Below, in pieces: positions 4,215-5,504 of a stretch of DNA of 5,504 nt (positions are counted from its first letter, which is position 1; each line of letters begins with the position of its first letter). Below the pieces are notes generated by a model. That model ran no database searches. It saw only the letters and a list, made by a program, of their open reading frames with translations, and had not been told where the DNA came from. The stretch is from Clostridiales bacterium (GTDB lineage Bacteria; Bacillota; Dehalobacteriia; UBA4068), in the NCBI GenBank assembly GCA_009783495.1, contig WRDJ01000072.1, forward strand, positions 1 through 5,504, written 5' to 3'. A program made the translations under genes and the position numbers.

Positions 4215-5504
4215 CTAAACCAATTTCCGTTCGGCAGCGACTCGCACTAAATCAGATAATCTATGCACATGAAGTTTTTCGTAAATATTTTTCATGTTCA
4301 TTCGCACGGTATTTATTGACAGATTTCGTTTGTCCTTAATGTCCGAAGGCGAAAGCCCATTATATAAATCCCTCAAAATATCGTGTTCACGGGCAGTCAA
4401 CGCTCCGTTGCCGCCGTTGTTATTTTTATATTCGGAAATAAGCGCCGACTGACTTTTAGCATAAGAAGTTGCTTTATATCTGATTCTTTCCAGCCATGAG
4501 CGAGGGATGCCCAAATCTAGCACCGACCCATCTTGCTGTTCTCGCAAAGCTGCCATAACAAGCGTACGCATATCTTTGCCAAGTTCAATGAACGGCATCA
4601 AAATTTCATTAGGAGTCGCCGTTTCATATGCCTCCCTAAGTACAGCCCATGCTAAATTTTTACTTTTCATTTGATAATACACGCAAGCTTCCATTGCCAG
4701 CATTTCTATACGGCCATATAATATTGATTCTTTTTGTTTCAACTCTCCGATGTAAGAAAGTAACGGCAGATAATTTTTTGTTAGAAAATGGTAACGAGCT
4801 TTTATTTGGTTTCCGAAGTTATTCAGAAATATCGGATCGGGACAAAAAGAAAAACTCTCTTTCTGCCAGTTGGGAATCTTATCCGGTTCTCGAAGGATGT
4901 AATAATACCAGCCAAGAGCAACGTCATAAGTGTAAAATCGGTTATAATACCCTATTTCATCCAGTTGCGTCTCCATATCTTTAAGAGCTTGCGTAGCCTT
5001 TGCCGGATTTTTTTGTAAAATAGCTATACGCATAATATAAAACAACGCGCGGTGCGTAATGTCATGCTGCTTGCTTTTTCGGGCACGTTCCAAGGCTTTA
5101 TCAATAAACAGTTCCGCCGCCGACATATTATCCTGATAAAACAACAACTCTCCTCGCGCCAAATCGTCCTCCCCAGCCATCCAGTCATGATAGGATTGTT
5201 GTATATATGATACCGAGCGCGTCATCGCCTCAATACATTCCTCCATAGCACCCGGTCTGGCCGATCCCACGGGACTGACCCACGGGCCAACGGTATGATT
5301 ATTTCGGTTCAGGTTAATCGGGGAATTCCCCAAGTAATTATACATCTTGGCAAAATATTGATCAAAATCGTAACGGTCATCCTTTGTGCTTAGTGCTAAC
5401 CGCGCGAGACCCCAAATATAATAAATTGCACCCATAGTATGCTTTCGGAAAGGATCATTTTCCGGCAGCTTATTAAATCTTTTTTCATAATGCTCCATCA
5501 GTTC
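4215..5504 (-). CDS. LuxR-type transcriptional regulator with helical-repeat domain, C-terminal part (N-terminus beyond the right edge)
   Basis: The frame is open from the window edge to the TAG at 4215-4217, giving 429 codons. The last 60 or so residues are a clear LuxR/FixJ-type helix-turn-helix: LTAREHDILRDLYNGLSPSDI, then a recognition helix around NTVRMNMKNIYEKLHVH, then DLVRVAAERKLV. Upstream, residues about 100-330 form repeated aromatic-rich helical pairs (for example RGELLFYQDNMSAAELFIDKAL and EMLAMEACVYYQMKSKNLAWAVLREAYE) of the TPR type seen in MalT/LAL-like regulators. Those proteins are usually 800-950 residues with an N-terminal ATP-binding domain, so probably half is missing here. 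The ATG at 5498 is internal: the frame continues through it and no ribosome binding site is visible in the six bases left. The A+T-rich composition differs from tsaD and its neighbours. The inducer and targets cannot be deduced. Confidence 0.92.
   Translation of the reverse strand, partial: ELMEHYEKRFNKLPENDPFRKHTMGAIYYIWGLARLALSTKDDRYDFDQYFAKMYNYLGNSPINLNRNNHTVGPWVSPVGSARPGAMEECIEAMTRSVSYIQQSYHDWMAGEDDLARGELLFYQDNMSAAELFIDKALERARKSKQHDITHRALFYIMRIAILQKNPAKATQALKDMETQLDEIGYYNRFYTYDVALGWYYYILREPDKIPNWQKESFSFCPDPIFLNNFGNQIKARYHFLTKNYLPLLSYIGELKQKESILYGRIEMLAMEACVYYQMKSKNLAWAVLREAYETATPNEILMPFIELGKDMRTLVMAALREQQDGSVLDLGIPRSWLERIRYKATSYAKSQSALISEYKNNNGGNGALTAREHDILRDLYNGLSPSDIKDKRNLSINTVRMNMKNIYEKLHVHRLSDLVRVAAERKLV

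Noticed and set aside
4115..4339. 74-codon plus-strand frame
   Set aside because: It overlaps the LuxR-type gene antisense for most of its length, through the conserved helix-turn-helix, and has no recognisable content.

Overview
The window looks like chromosome from a spore-forming member of the Bacillota (Firmicutes). This is inferred from gene content, not from a marker gene. It carries a bacterial tsaD, a short soluble sporulation-kinase-type histidine kinase, and a cysteine-rich protein whose upstream region matches the mother-cell sigma-K promoter pattern. The left two thirds are fairly G+C rich. From about 3560 to the right edge the DNA is visibly richer in A+T.

Layout: 1-515 (+) is the 3' half of tsaD. 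From 516 to 768 lies a regulatory region with a good sigma-A promoter, a palindrome overlapping its -35 box, three CGAC-centred boxes upstream, and a 24-codon reading frame that overlaps the next start as ATGA. The kinase follows at 769-1497 (+). It converges on the cysteine-rich gene at 2287-1610 (-) across a shared hairpin terminator at 1541-1580. The gap 2288-2815 has no convincing gene but holds a dense run of stem-loops: two terminator-like, the others palindromes of unknown role. A conserved hypothetical protein, possibly a zinc-dependent phospholipase C relative, is at 3547-2816 (-). The gap 3548-4214 is A+T rich. It holds a 60-codon open stretch that looks like the tail of a lost gene, a 22-bp inverted repeat, and a 43-codon cysteine-containing small frame. 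The last 1290 bases (-) encode the C-terminal part of a LuxR-type regulator with helical repeats, running off the right edge.

How the genes fit together: the kinase and the cysteine-rich protein can be read as early-decision and late-coat elements of sporulation placed side by side. The kinase would feed phosphate toward Spo0A, and the cysteine-rich protein would be made late in the mother cell. This rests on motif matches only. The LuxR-type protein and the debris beside it look like a separate, possibly acquired, unit. I found no CRISPR array, complete mobile element, rRNA or tRNA. The strongest candidates for something new are the putative sigma-K cysteine-rich coat protein, the layered control region in front of the kinase, and the stem-loop cluster at 2402-2751.
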